From assembly GCF_019203965.1 (NCBI RefSeq), contig NZ_CP076448.1, forward strand, positions 2,867,001-2,931,000: 64,000 bases of DNA, given 5' to 3'. This DNA comes from Elioraea tepida (GTDB taxonomy: Bacteria > Pseudomonadota > Alphaproteobacteria > Acetobacterales > Acetobacteraceae). Below the pieces are notes generated by a model, which saw only the letters and a program-made list of their open reading frames with translations, had not been told where the DNA came from and made no database searches. Each line of letters starts with the position of its first letter. Positions within the stretch are counted from its first letter, which is position 1. Made by a program: the position numbers and the translations under genes. Shown here one piece after another: positions 63,986-64,000 of the stretch.

Positions 63986-64000
63986 GGGTTTCCTCTCCGG

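Overview
The window is bacterial chromosome with very high GC. Gene content and order point to an alphaproteobacterium, most likely Rhodospirillales/Acetobacteraceae-like. The reasons are flagellin followed by flaF and a DUF1217 gene, the mreBCD-mrdA-rodA block, the ilvB-ilvH-ilvC block, and the rpmI-rplT-pheS-pheT, dapF-mtaB-ftsY and tkt-gap-pgk blocks. The organism assignment is inference; no rRNA is present.

Layout. 1-2.5 kb: end of a flagellin gene, flaF, a DUF1217 gene and an opposing FlaG-like gene. 2.7-8.4 kb: a complete Opp/Dpp-type ABC importer. 8.5-11.6 kb (minus): formate-tetrahydrofolate ligase and a class III aminotransferase. 11.7-16.0 kb (minus): a complete CUT1-type sugar/polyol ABC importer. 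16.4-19.9 kb: DegP-like protease, serB and miaA. 20-24.3 kb: ilvB, ilvH, ilvC and an alpha/beta hydrolase. 24.4-28.4 kb: two small paralogous WM-DPD proteins flank a 2-hydroxyacid dehydrogenase and leuA; leuA has a leucine-rich leader peptide. 28.5-34.2 kb: cell-shape genes mreB, mreC, mreD, mrdA and rodA, then tRNA-Lys(CTT).

34.4-48.7 kb is accessory DNA. A 9.14 kb island lies between the 3' half of tRNA-Lys and an exact 49-bp copy of it. It holds a tyrosine integrase, a broken RelE/HigB-type toxin with its XRE antitoxin, an AlpA-like regulator, a Toprim primase, a RepA-like ATPase and several small unknown genes. It has no structural genes, so it looks like a phage satellite or small replicative integrative element. 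Paired inverted TGTCCC/GGGACA clusters inside one gene next to repA are a candidate origin. Beyond the second att copy lies a fragment of a real phage: two large virion/ejection-type genes, one with a DdrB-like ParB domain and the other frameshifted. The fragment runs directly into a pepT gene that has lost its 3' third. The simplest reading is two successive integrations at one tRNA-Lys, followed by a deletion that removed the rest of the prophage and the end of pepT.

49.7-64 kb: pheT, pheS, rplT and rpmI (minus); dapF, mtaB, ftsY and a creatininase-family gene (plus); a small exported protein, pgk, gap, tkt and an exported alpha/beta hydrolase (minus). Several promoters fit a sigma70-like pattern with a 17-nt spacer. 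No CRISPR array or complete insertion sequence was seen.
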